A DNA stretch of 64,000 nt from Xylanimonas ulmi (GTDB lineage: Bacteria; Actinomycetota; Actinomycetes; Actinomycetales; Cellulomonadaceae). Position 1 is the stretch's first letter. Every line of letters starts with the position of its first letter. Position numbers and translations under genes: made by a program. The stretch covers positions 992,001 through 1,056,000 of the forward strand of contig NZ_SGWX01000001.1 of assembly GCF_004216535.1 (NCBI RefSeq), written 5' to 3'. Of this stretch, positions 51,061 through 59,756 are shown piece after piece. The notes below the pieces were generated by a model. That model was not told where the DNA came from. It saw only the letters and a list, made by a program, of their open reading frames with translations, and did no database searches.

Positions 51061-54000
51061 GTGACGGTCTCGCTGCGGGTGATGAGTGCGGGGAAGGGGT
51101 ACCAGTACCTCCTGCGCTCGGTGGCCGCCGGCGACGGGAACCGCACCCTCGACATCCCGCTCACGCGCTACTACACCGAGGCCGGCACGCCGCCCGGACA
51201 GTGGCTCGGGAAAGGCGCAGCCGCGTTCGGCGAAGGCGAGATCGCACCCGGTGACGTGGTGACCGAGGAGCAGCTTGCGCGGCTGCTCGGCGCGGGCTGC
51301 GACCCCGTGACGGGGACTCCGCTCGGCCACCCGTTCGCGGCCTACCCCACGGTCGAGGAGCGGATCGCCGCGAAGGTGGCACGGCTCGACACGGCGCTCA
51401 GCCCTGAGGAGCGTGCGGACGCCGTGGCGCACATCGAGGCCGCGGAGATCGCGCGAGGGCCGCGGACCGCGGTCGCCGGGTTCGACCTCACCTTCTCGGT
51501 GCCGAAGTCCGTGTCCGTTCTGTGGGGAGTCGCCGACGCCGACACGCAGGCGATGGTCGTCGAGGCGCACCACGCCGCCGTCGCCGAGGTGATGGACCTC
51601 TTCGAGCGCGACGTCGCCCGTACCCGGATGGGGCGACAAGGCGTCGCGGTCGTCGACGTCGTCGGGATCGCGGCCACCGCCTACGACCACTGGGACTCAC
51701 GCTCCGGAGACCCGCAGCTCCACACCCACGTCGTCGTCTCGCACAAGGTCAAAACCGTCGCCGACGGCGAGTGGCGCACCCTGTACTCGCGGCAGATCCA
51801 CGAGGCCGTCGTCGCGCTCTCCGAGCACTACAACGCCGTCCTCGCCGACCGGCTCACCGGGACGTTCGGGGTCGGGTGGGAGCACCGCGACCGGGGCGAC
51901 GGGCGCTCGCGGGCGTTCGAGATCGCCGGCGTCCCCGACGGGCTCATCGACGAGTTCTCGTCGCGCACCCGCCATATCGACGCCGCGGCGCAGCAACTCG
52001 TAGACGAGTACGTCGCCCGCCACGGGAAACGACCGTCCGGAGCGACGTACTCGAAGCTGCGCGCGCAGGCGACGCTGGCCACACGACCGCCGAAGGAGCT
52101 GCACTCGCTCGCCGACCTGACGACGGGGTGGCGCGCCCGCGCGGCACGGCTGCTTGGGCGGGACACGATCGCATGGGCGCACGGCCTGACGCACACGGCG
52201 GGGGAGCGGGTGTGGCGGGCAGGCGACATCCCCGAGTCGTCGGTCGAGCAGGTGGCCGCGAGCGTGCTGGTCGACGTGGCGGCACGACGGTCGACGTGGC
52301 GGCACTGGAACCTGTGGGCCGAGGCGTCGCGGCAGACGATGGGCTGGCGGTTCGCGTCGGCGGAGGACCGGGAGGCCGTCGTCGGGCGGATCGTGGACCA
52401 GGCCGAGCACGCGTCCGTTGCGCTGACCTCGGCGGAGGCCGCGCCGACGCCGACCGCGATGCGCCGGGCCGACGGTGTGAGCTTCTTCCGTCCGCCGCAC
52501 GCGACGGTGTTCTCCTCGCGCGAGACCCTCGACGCCGAGGACCGCCTCCTCACGCTGGCCACCGACCGGACGGCGCCGCACGCGAGCGTCCGCGCCGTCG
52601 AGGCTGCGGTGATGAAGCGGTACGACGGCGTCGCGCTCAGCGCGGAGCAGCAAGCGGTGCTCGAAGCCGTCGCGTCGTCGGGGCGCCGCGTCGACCTCCT
52701 CGTCGGCCCCGCCGGAACCGGGAAGACGACGGCCATGCGGGCGCTGCACCGCACCTGGACCGCCCAGCACGGCAAGGGCTCCGTCGTCGGGCTCGCGCCG
52801 TCGGCCGCCGCCGCGCAGGTCCTCGCTGAGGACCTCGGCATCGCGACCGAGAACACCGCCAAGTGGCTCCACGAACGCGCCCGCGGACGCGCCACCTTCC
52901 AGCGCGGCCAGCTCGCCATCGTCGATGAAGCCACCCTCGCCGACACGCCCACCCTGCTTGCCATCGCCAACCACGCACAGGTCGCCGGCGCCAAGGTGCT
53001 GCTCGTCGGCGACTGGGCCCAGCTCCAGTCCGTCGACGCCGGCGGCGCCTTCGCACTCCTCGCCGACGCCCGCGACGACGTCGCCGAACTCAGCGAGATC
53101 CACCGCTTCACCAACGCCTGGGAGAAGCCCGCATCCCTCGCCCTGCGCACCGGCGACACGACCGCCATCGACGCCTACGAGTCCCACGCACGCCTGCACG
53201 GCGGCACCACCGAGGAGATGCTCGACGCCGCCTACGCCGCCTGGCGAGCCGACCTCGCCGACGGCAAGGCCACCCTCCTCGTCACCGACTCCACCGCCAC
53301 CGTCCAAGCCCTCAACGCCCGCGCCCGCGCCGAACGCATCATCGACGGCGACACCTCCACCGGACGCAGCGTCGCGCTCGCGGACGGACTCTCCGCCTCG
53401 GTGGGCGACCACGTGATCACCCGCCGCAACGCCCGCCGCCTGACGACGCTGCGTGGCGGGTGGGTCCGCAACGGCGACCGGTGGAAGGTCATCGACGTGC
53501 GGCGCAACGGGTCGGTGCTCGTCGGGTCGGTGGACCAGGCGGGCACGCAGCGCAGGGGAGCGACCGTCGTGCTGCCGCCGTCGTACGTCGCCGAGCACGT
53601 CGAGCTCGGGTACGCCGTGACCGCCCACCGTGCCCAGGGGGTGACCGTCGACACGGCACACGTCGTCGTCGCGGGCGGGACGACGCGGGAGAACCTCTAC
53701 GTGTCGATGACGAGGGGGCGGGAGTCGAACATCGCGTACGTCGCACTCGACAAACCCGACGAGACGCACGCGACACCGCAGCCCGAGGACATCACCGCAC
53801 GGTCAGTGCTGCACGGCGTGCTCAACCACTCCGGCATCGAGCTGTCCGCGCACCAGACGATCGACGCCGAGGCCAAGCGGTGGGGGTCGATCGCACAGTT
53901 GGCGGCCGAGTACGAGACGATCGCCGCGCTCACGCAGCGGCCCCGGTGGGAGCGGATCATCCGGTCGTCCGGGCTGCGGCCCGAGGAGGCCGAGGCGGCG

Positions 54001-54588
54001 ATCGCGTCGCCCGCGATGGACGCGCTTGCCACGTCGCTGCGGCGGGCCGAGGCGCGCGGGCTGCACGCGGACGAACTGGTGCCGATGGTCGTGGCCGAGC
54101 GGACCGTCGTGGACGCCGACGACGTCGCCGCCGTCATCCGGCACCGTGTCGAGCGGGTGACGGCCCGGTACCGGGGGAAGGTCCGGGGCCGACTCGTCGT
54201 CGGGCTCATCCCGGCAGCCGTCGGCGTCGACGACGACGAGGTACGCGAGGCGCTCGACCGGCGTCGTGACCTGATGGAGGCCCGGGCCCTCGCCCTTGCG
54301 GAGGAGGCGGTCGCGCGTCGGTTGCCGTGGACGCGAACGCTGGGGTCGGCACCCCTTGGCGTCGTCGACCGGAAGCGGTGGATCACGGCACTCGGCGTTG
54401 TGGCCGCGTACCGCGACCGCTACGACGTCACGACCTCGGCACCCCTAGGTTCCGTACCTGGGACGGACCTTCAGGCAACCGACCGCGGCGCGGCAGAGGT
54501 GGCGGTGCGGCATGCGCAGGCGGTGAGCGATCGACGCGGCGGCCCGGCTGCACCCGTCCGCAATACTCCGACGCTCGTCGTGAGGTAG
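51061..54588 (+). CDS. MobF-family relaxase-helicase (TraI/TrwC type)
   Basis: 1175 aa from GTG 51061 with GGAGG at 51046-51050. An N-terminal relaxase domain has tyrosines Y37-Y38 (LTRYYTEAG) and the HUH triad in QLHTHVVVSH (H221, H223, H228). A RecD-like helicase domain follows with Walker A GPAGTGKTT at 549-557, Walker B AIVDEATLAD and VTAHRAQGVTVDTAHV near the end of the motor. It nicks oriT, stays covalently bound and unwinds the transferred strand. The only large transfer gene on the plus strand. Confidence 0.93.
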   Translation: MTVSLRVMSAGKGYQYLLRSVAAGDGNRTLDIPLTRYYTEAGTPPGQWLGKGAAAFGEGEIAPGDVVTEEQLARLLGAGCDPVTGTPLGHPFAAYPTVEERIAAKVARLDTALSPEERADAVAHIEAAEIARGPRTAVAGFDLTFSVPKSVSVLWGVADADTQAMVVEAHHAAVAEVMDLFERDVARTRMGRQGVAVVDVVGIAATAYDHWDSRSGDPQLHTHVVVSHKVKTVADGEWRTLYSRQIHEAVVALSEHYNAVLADRLTGTFGVGWEHRDRGDGRSRAFEIAGVPDGLIDEFSSRTRHIDAAAQQLVDEYVARHGKRPSGATYSKLRAQATLATRPPKELHSLADLTTGWRARAARLLGRDTIAWAHGLTHTAGERVWRAGDIPESSVEQVAASVLVDVAARRSTWRHWNLWAEASRQTMGWRFASAEDREAVVGRIVDQAEHASVALTSAEAAPTPTAMRRADGVSFFRPPHATVFSSRETLDAEDRLLTLATDRTAPHASVRAVEAAVMKRYDGVALSAEQQAVLEAVASSGRRVDLLVGPAGTGKTTAMRALHRTWTAQHGKGSVVGLAPSAAAAQVLAEDLGIATENTAKWLHERARGRATFQRGQLAIVDEATLADTPTLLAIANHAQVAGAKVLLVGDWAQLQSVDAGGAFALLADARDDVAELSEIHRFTNAWEKPASLALRTGDTTAIDAYESHARLHGGTTEEMLDAAYAAWRADLADGKATLLVTDSTATVQALNARARAERIIDGDTSTGRSVALADGLSASVGDHVITRRNARRLTTLRGGWVRNGDRWKVIDVRRNGSVLVGSVDQAGTQRRGATVVLPPSYVAEHVELGYAVTAHRAQGVTVDTAHVVVAGGTTRENLYVSMTRGRESNIAYVALDKPDETHATPQPEDITARSVLHGVLNHSGIELSAHQTIDAEAKRWGSIAQLAAEYETIAALTQRPRWERIIRSSGLRPEEAEAAIASPAMDALATSLRRAEARGLHADELVPMVVAERTVVDADDVAAVIRHRVERVTARYRGKVRGRLVVGLIPAAVGVDDDEVREALDRRRDLMEARALALAEEAVARRLPWTRTLGSAPLGVVDRKRWITALGVVAAYRDRYDVTTSAPLGSVPGTDLQATDRGAAEVAVRHAQAVSDRRGGPAAPVRNTPTLVVR

Positions 54589-54745
54589 TCGGGTGCCAAC
54601 CGGAAGGCATGGGCTTGGACTGATGCACTCGCCGCCCGGCAACTATCTCGGGGGCGACCACTCGCGCGACGGTCGGCCTCGCCTTCGCACCTTCCGAACG
54701 AAGTGTGGCCGGACCGTCGGCCGCCGGACTCGATGAGGTGGCGTC

Positions 54746-55147
54746 GTGATCGCGCTGGTGATGATCGTGTCGTTGTTCCTGGTGACCACGATGTTCACCT
54801 GGGTGCGCACCGCGTTGCTCGTCATCGGGCCGACGAACTGGCTCGACGCGTACCTGCATACGCGGCGTGGCATGAAGTGGGGCCTCGTCGTCTGCCTGCC
54901 GCTTGCTGCGGCCTGCGTGTTAGGTGCCCGCCTCATCGAGGCGAACAACATCCCTGGCGACTACGCCGTCTGGCAGATGCTCCTGTGGGCGCTGCTGTGG
55001 TTCGACGCGATGAAGCTCGTCCGCATGGGGATCGTCTCGGTCGTCCTCCTCGTCCGCGCCCGCTTCCGCGAGTGGGCCGCAATCCGGCGAGCCCGTCGGG
55101 AGGGGGAGTCGTGGTCCGGCGTCGTCGGCGCACCTGGTGACAGGTAG
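54746..55147 (+). CDS. Hypothetical membrane protein
   Basis: 133 aa from GTG 54746 with GAGG upstream. Three hydrophobic segments (VMIVSLFLVTTMFTWVRTAL, WGLVVCLPLAAACVLGARLI, IVSVVLLVRARFREW preceded by WQMLLWALLWFDAMKL). No known domain. It follows the relaxase by 157 bases. Confidence 0.6.
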   Translation: MIALVMIVSLFLVTTMFTWVRTALLVIGPTNWLDAYLHTRRGMKWGLVVCLPLAAACVLGARLIEANNIPGDYAVWQMLLWALLWFDAMKLVRMGIVSVVLLVRARFREWAAIRRARREGESWSGVVGAPGDR

Positions 55148-55150
55148 ACC

Positions 55151-55928
55151 CGGCATCGGCGCACCGTCGCGGTCTCGACTTCGGCACCGGGATGCGATGA
55201 CCTTGAGGTTCTCGCCGCCCACATCGGAACGACGCTCTCCGAGTCCCTCACCAGCATCCTGCGGGACGAGTCCGAGAAGCTGAGCGTTCAGGTCGACGGG
55301 TTCTTGGGTACATACCCTGAGGCGCGCGTCTCGATCGGCGGGCGTTCGTCTGCCCCAAGTTTCGACGCGACACGGGTCTTCGCGTCGGTTCTGGCAGGCA
55401 GCGCCGTGTACGGAGCGCTCGCGCTGTGGGCGGCTGGCCTTGGCAACCTCGGCGGATACATCATCGCCGCCAAGGTCGGCTCGTGGCTCGTGGCTCGCGG
55501 CAATCGGGATCGGCGTTGGAGGGGTAGCTCCGGCCGTGTCGTTTGTTGCCGCACTCGGCGGGCCAGTGGCCTTTTTTATCGGGTTGGCGATTCTCGCTGC
55601 GCTCAGCATCTTCTCCTTCTTCGGTATCGGTGGCGGTTGGGAGAAGAAGGTCGCCAAGAAGCTCGTCGAGGCGTACGAGAAGGAGCACGTGCTTCGCCGC
55701 TACAAGGACCAAATCCGGTCCTACTGGGACGACACGGCAGCGGCCTTTGCGGCGACGTCTGACGCGCTCGAGCAGGAGTGGCAGGGCTTCCTAGCCGCGC
55801 AGAAGCAGATGGTCCAGGACGCCACCAAGGAGGACCTGGAGGCGCTGCTGGATGCTGGTGACCGCCTCAAGAGCTTTCTCAACGACATCCCGATGCCCGA
55901 GGCTGGATCCAGCACGGAGCGTGGCTAA
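55151..55928 (+). pseudogene. Dynamin-like GTPase remnant, 5'-truncated and frameshifted
   Basis: Two frames together give LEVLAAHIGTTLSESLTSIL, FDATRVFASVLAGSAVYGAL, then GIGVGGVAPAVSFVAALGGP, KKVAKKLVEAYEKEHVLRRY and helical coiled-coil to the end. This is the membrane-paddle and stalk region of bacterial dynamin-like proteins. The GTPase domain is missing. The frames switch at 55479-55492, where GCTCGTG is tandemly duplicated; removing one copy restores a single frame. The open part begins right after the stop at 55147. Confidence 0.65.
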
Positions 55929-55929
55929 C

Positions 55930-56935
55930 TAAGAGATCGCGCGGATAGGGCGTCCGGCGTGGCGTAGCGGTGCAGGCACCAGGTGCCCGGTTCGATGTGG
56001 ATTGTCGAGGTCCATTTCTGAACAGGGAGTACCTGGTGCCTGCGGTGCCATCGTCGTTCATCGAGCCGTTGTGGGTCCAGTTCAAGGCGCTGATCCCGCC
56101 CATCGTGGACCTCCACCCGCTGGGCTGTCACCGCCCGCGCGTGTCCGACCGGGTCGTATTCGACAAGCTCGTCGCGAAGCTCGTGTTCGGCGGGTCATAC
56201 GTCAAGCACGCCGACGCCACCGTCTCGGCGACCACGATCCGCTCCCGTCGCGACGAGTGGATCGCGGCCGGGGTCTTCGCCGCCCTGGAGCAGATCGTCC
56301 TCGACACCTACGACCAAATCGTGGGCCTCGACCTCGCCGATGTCACCGTCGACGGGCAGATCACCAAGGGACCCTGCGGCGGCCAGGTAGCCGGGAAATC
56401 CCCGGTAGACCGCGGAAAACTCGGCATCAAGTGGTCCCGCCTGACCGACGCGGCCGGTATCCCGCTGGGGTGCGTGATCGCCGGCGCCAACCGGCACGAC
56501 TCCCCACTGCTACGCCCAACACTGGAGAAGCTCGCCCGGTTCGGGTTCAACCTGCCAGATCAGATGCGCCTGCACCTGGACGCCGGCTACGACTCGAACG
56601 TCACCCGCGACCTGCTCGACGAACTCGGGTTCGACGGCCACATCCAGCCCAAAGGCGTCGTCGTGCCGATCGACCACACCCGCCGCTGGGTCGTAGAACG
56701 CACCAACTCCTGGAACACCCGTGGCTTCAACATCGTGCTCGCCTGCACCGAACGCCGCACGATCGTCATCGAGGCATTCCTCGCCCTGATCACCGCGATC
56801 ATCGTCATCCGCCGCCTGGTCCGCACCGCCTGGACAACCCACCGCTGGGACACCCGACCCCCACGACGCCCGACCCCCACGACGCCCGACCCCCACGACG
56901 CCCCTGATCAGCCCACCTATCCGCGCGATCTCTTA
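55930..56935 (+). mobile_element. IS5-type insertion sequence, copy 1
   Basis: Perfect 20-bp inverted repeats: TAAGAGATCGCGCGGATAGG at 55930-55949 and its reverse complement at 56916-56935. One transposase gene inside. Right after the right repeat a second, outward-facing left-end repeat begins (AGAGATCGCGCGGATAGG, 56935-56952), so two element ends abut. Confidence 0.9.
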
Positions 56936-57022
56936 GAGATCGCGCGGATAGGTGTGCTGGGGGATCGACGAGCGGCAGCGGGTCATAAGACGCCTGGCGC
57001 GAAGCGTTCGCACAGGAGGTGA
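56036..57022 (+). CDS. IS5-type transposase, copy 1, with frame-shifted C-terminal tail
   Basis: 328 aa from GTG 56036. DDE residues are visible in VTVDGQITKGP (D), LHLDAGYDSN (D) and WVVERTNSWNTRGF (E). Copy 2 ends after RPRRRP; here three 16-bp repeats (56855-56902) shift the frame so that translation misses the normal stop, reads through the terminal repeat and ends at 57022. The added 40-50 residues are foreign to the family. Catalytic part looks intact. Confidence 0.85.
   Translation: MPAVPSSFIEPLWVQFKALIPPIVDLHPLGCHRPRVSDRVVFDKLVAKLVFGGSYVKHADATVSATTIRSRRDEWIAAGVFAALEQIVLDTYDQIVGLDLADVTVDGQITKGPCGGQVAGKSPVDRGKLGIKWSRLTDAAGIPLGCVIAGANRHDSPLLRPTLEKLARFGFNLPDQMRLHLDAGYDSNVTRDLLDELGFDGHIQPKGVVVPIDHTRRWVVERTNSWNTRGFNIVLACTERRTIVIEAFLALITAIIVIRRLVRTAWTTHRWDTRPPRRPTPTTPDPHDAPDQPTYPRDLLEIARIGVLGDRRAAAGHKTPGAKRSHRR
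56855..56902 (+). repeat. Three tandem 16-bp repeats in the transposase 3' end
   Basis: CGACCCCCACGACGCC occurs at 56855-56870, 56871-56886 and 56887-56902 without spacer. Copy 2 of the element has one such unit. Two extra units (32 bases) change the reading frame, pointing to strand slippage. Confidence 0.92.
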
Positions 57023-57176
57023 CATCTGGGTGACGTGGTCGAGCTCCAGGGCCTCAGGCTCCACCGCCCGCAGCCTCGCCCATGTGATCGATCACTGTCC
57101 AAAGTGTTGGTTTCCGTTGCCCGGGCAAGGAGCCGAGACCAGGCTCGCTCATGCAAGCCAAGTTCCGGCATGAGGG

Positions 57177-58271
57177 GTGCAGATGTTCGATAGGGCTCAA
57201 GTGGGAAGACAGAGAAGACGAGTCGGTGCTATCGCAGGGGTCGCAACAATCGCGGTCGCCCTCTCCGGGATTTCGGCCCACGCAGCGCAAAACGGGGCCA
57301 CTACCCTCGCCGCGGCTTCGGCCGAGAGCGAGGCTGCCCCGGGATCTGACACTCTCGACGTGCCCGGCTCGCGGGACGCATACGACGCGGTCACCGACAT
57401 CGCCCGAGCTCCGGCGGCGGCGAGCGCTGTCGACGACCTCATTGCGGACTCCGTTCCGCTCGTCGACGGCGTCGCCACCTCACCCGATGCGGTGACGTCA
57501 TTGCCCTCGGCCGCAGATCTGGACATCGAGACACTGTCGTCCGCCACGGGCGACGTGGTCGAGTTCGCCGTCGAGGGATTGAGCGCTCCCAACCGGTCCG
57601 GTGACGCTGTCGTGGCGAGCACCGGCGAGGGATCGTCGATCGTGGCCAGCGCCACCGAGACAGGCGTCCAGGTTGTCCAGGTCGCCGAGACGCCACAGGC
57701 CGCCACGCTCACGCTCGCGACATCGACTCCCGAGGGGGCGACCTGGGTCCCTCAAGACGACGGAAGTCTGCTGCTCAGGCCCGCAGACCAGGCCGCCGAC
57801 CCCCTCATGGCCGTCGACGCGCCCTGGGCGGTTGACGCCGAGGGACGCGCGCTGCCCACGGCGTACACCGTTGACGCCGACGGGACCATCACGCAGCATG
57901 TCGACACCACCGGTGCCGTCTTCCCGGTGGTCTCCGACCCGTCCGCATGGTGGTGGACGAAGCACATCACCGTGTGCGTGGCGCAGGTCGCGTCGATCGT
58001 GGTTCCCGGCAAGGCTGTCGCTATCGCGGCGAAGCTCGCGAGTCTAGCCGCCAAGAGTGAGAAGGCCCGCAAGGCCAAGGCGGCGATCGACAGCCTCGGC
58101 GGCTTCACGGAGGCCATGAAGAAGGTCGCGACCTACATCAAGACGAAAGGCTCCGGGCTGTCGAAGACCAACAAGGAGCGTGTCCAGAACCTGCTGAGCC
58201 AAGGATCCGCCATCATCGTCGACGTTCTCGGCTTGGGGGGCTGCTGGGAGATATACAAGGAGGTCGGATAG
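57177..58271 (+). CDS. Secreted hypothetical protein with helical Cys-containing C-terminus
   Basis: 364 aa. The start VGAIAGVATIAVALSGISAH followed by AAQ is a signal peptide. The middle is Ala/Ser/Thr-rich beta structure ending in AVFPVVSDPSAWWW, a pattern seen in exported actinobacterial proteins. The C-terminal 100 residues are a basic, helical Gly/Ala-rich stretch (AAKLASLAAKSEKARKAKAA, IIVDVLGLGGCWEIYKEVG). This could be a bacteriocin-like effector, but no family is recognised. It is followed 32 bases on by a small membrane protein gene, and both lie between two insertion sequences of one type. Confidence 0.65.
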   Translation: MQMFDRAQVGRQRRRVGAIAGVATIAVALSGISAHAAQNGATTLAAASAESEAAPGSDTLDVPGSRDAYDAVTDIARAPAAASAVDDLIADSVPLVDGVATSPDAVTSLPSAADLDIETLSSATGDVVEFAVEGLSAPNRSGDAVVASTGEGSSIVASATETGVQVVQVAETPQAATLTLATSTPEGATWVPQDDGSLLLRPADQAADPLMAVDAPWAVDAEGRALPTAYTVDADGTITQHVDTTGAVFPVVSDPSAWWWTKHITVCVAQVASIVVPGKAVAIAAKLASLAAKSEKARKAKAAIDSLGGFTEAMKKVATYIKTKGSGLSKTNKERVQNLLSQGSAIIVDVLGLGGCWEIYKEVG

Positions 58272-58303
58272 CAGATGGCTCTTCGATCACGACGGCGCCT
58301 CCC

Positions 58304-58606
58304 ATGCTAGTGCTCTGCGCCGCTCTCTCGTCGGCTCTCGCCGGGTTCTTCACCCATTCAGCATTCGCGGATCGCGGCCGGATTCCGCTCGGCGTGTGGA
58401 GGGCGTTGCGGGTGGTCGCCTTTCTCGGGATGGGAGTCCTGGGGATCGAGGCGACTGCGCTGTTCGGGGAGCCCGGCTCCCAGGCGTTCGGACCGGCGGG
58501 GTTGCGCATGGCGGCCGTTCTCTGGCTCCCACACTTCGTCATATCCTTCACGATGGGGCCCCTGAGTCGCACACCGGACACGTCCTCCACCGAGGATGAG
58601 CCCTGA
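58304..58606 (+). CDS. Small membrane protein, possible immunity partner
   Basis: 100 aa, three hydrophobic helices (LVLCAALSSALAGFFTHSAF, LRVVAFLGMGVLGIEATALF, MAAVLWLPHFVISFTMGPL) and an acidic C-terminus. Small polytopic proteins directly downstream of secreted effectors often give immunity; here that is inference from order and topology only. Confidence 0.6.
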   Translation: MLVLCAALSSALAGFFTHSAFADRGRIPLGVWRALRVVAFLGMGVLGIEATALFGEPGSQAFGPAGLRMAAVLWLPHFVISFTMGPLSRTPDTSSTEDEP

Positions 58607-58663
58607 TCCGTAGGTTGTTGGGAGGGCCGGGTGTGGCTGAGCCTTGATTGCCCTGTGATGGCT

Positions 58664-59630
58664 CCGAAGGATTGGCCGTTCGGCGTGGCGTAGCAGTGCG
58701 GGCACCAGGTGCCCGGTTCGATGTGGATTGTCGAGATCTACACCTGAACAGGGAGTGCCTGGTGCCTGCGGTGCCATCGTCGTTCATCGAGCCGTTGTGG
58801 GTCCAGTTCGAGGCGCTGATCCCGCCCGTTGTGGACACCCACCCGCTGGGCTGCCACCGCCCGCGCGTGCCGGACCGGGTCGTGTTCGACAAGATCGTCG
58901 CGAAGCTCGTACTCGGCGGCTCCTACGTCAAGCACGCCGATGCCACCGTCTCGGCGACCACGATCCGCGCCCGCCGCGACGAGTGGATCGCCGCCGGTGT
59001 CTTCGTTCGCCTGGAACAGACCACGCTCGAGGCCTACGACCAGATCGTGGGCCTCGACCTGGCGGATGTCACCGTCGACGGGCAGATCACCAAGGCGCCC
59101 TGCGGCGGGCAAGCGGCCGGACGATCCCCGGTAGACCGCGGAAAGCTGGGCATCAAGTGGTCCCGCCTGACCGACGGGGCGGGCATCCCGCTCGGCTGCG
59201 TGATCGACGGCGCCAACCGGCACGACTCCCCGCTGCTGCGCCCCACCCTCGAACGACTGGCCCGGTTCGGGTTCGACCTGCCCGACCAGATGCGCCTGCA
59301 CCTGGACGCGGGCTACGACTCCGGCGTGACCCGGGACCTGCTCGACGATCTCGGCTTCGACGGCCACATCCAACCCAAGGGCGTCATCGTGCCGATCAAC
59401 CACACCCGCCGCTGGGTCGTCGAACGCACCAACTCCTGGAACTCCCGCGGCTTCAACATCGTCACGATCTGCACCGAGCGCTCCACCACCGTCATCGAGG
59501 CCTTCCTCGCCCTGATCAGCGCGATCATCATCACCCGACGCCTGATCCGCACCGCCTGGACCACCCACCGCTGGGACACCCGACCCCGACGACGCCCCTG
59601 ACCAGGGACACCTATCCGCGCAATCTCTTA
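58664..59630 (+). mobile_element. IS5-type insertion sequence, copy 2
   Basis: Closely related to copy 1 over its whole length. The right end CCTATCCGCGCAATCTCTTA at 59611-59630 differs from copy 1 by one base. The left end is eroded: the conserved sequence begins at GGCGTGGCGTAG near 58682, with only a weak terminal-repeat match before it. Same orientation as copy 1, so the two can act as a composite unit around 57.1-58.6 kb. Confidence 0.82.
58762..59601 (+). CDS. IS5-type transposase, copy 2
   Basis: 279 aa from GTG 58762. Sequence is very close to copy 1 (AVPSSFIEPLWVQFEALIPP, HADATVSATTIRARRDEWIA). DDE residues lie in VTVDGQITKAP, LHLDAGYDSG and WVVERTNSWNSRGF. It ends at the family-normal stop 59599-59601. 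The gene looks intact, but the degraded left terminal repeat may prevent independent movement. Confidence 0.88.
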   Translation: MPAVPSSFIEPLWVQFEALIPPVVDTHPLGCHRPRVPDRVVFDKIVAKLVLGGSYVKHADATVSATTIRARRDEWIAAGVFVRLEQTTLEAYDQIVGLDLADVTVDGQITKAPCGGQAAGRSPVDRGKLGIKWSRLTDGAGIPLGCVIDGANRHDSPLLRPTLERLARFGFDLPDQMRLHLDAGYDSGVTRDLLDDLGFDGHIQPKGVIVPINHTRRWVVERTNSWNSRGFNIVTICTERSTTVIEAFLALISAIIITRRLIRTAWTTHRWDTRPRRRP

Positions 59631-59635
59631 GTCCT

Positions 59636-59705
59636 TCGTCTCGCCGCCGCACTGGCCGTGACCGTCGACGGGAACCGGGACATCCTGGGGCTGTGGGCCG
59701 GGGAG
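59636..59705 (+). pseudogene. IS256-family transposase fragment
   Basis: About 23 codons reading LRLAAALAVTVDGNRDILGL followed by WAGEG, which is the DGxxDILGLW segment of IS256-type transposases. Nothing else of the gene remains; the IS5-type copy 2 ends five bases upstream and the next element begins about 50 bases downstream. Confidence 0.6.
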
Positions 59706-59756
59706 GGACTGTCCGATAAACGGCTCTGGCGCACTTTCGGTGTGTGGCCTGTGGTG

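Noticed and set aside
51522-53769. Open frames on both strands within the relaxase region
   Set aside because: The relaxase frame carries all family motifs; the others are low-complexity shadows.
56952-57173. Possible 73-aa gene before the secreted protein
   Set aside because: Starts in insertion-sequence debris, has no ribosome-binding site in place and no conserved features.
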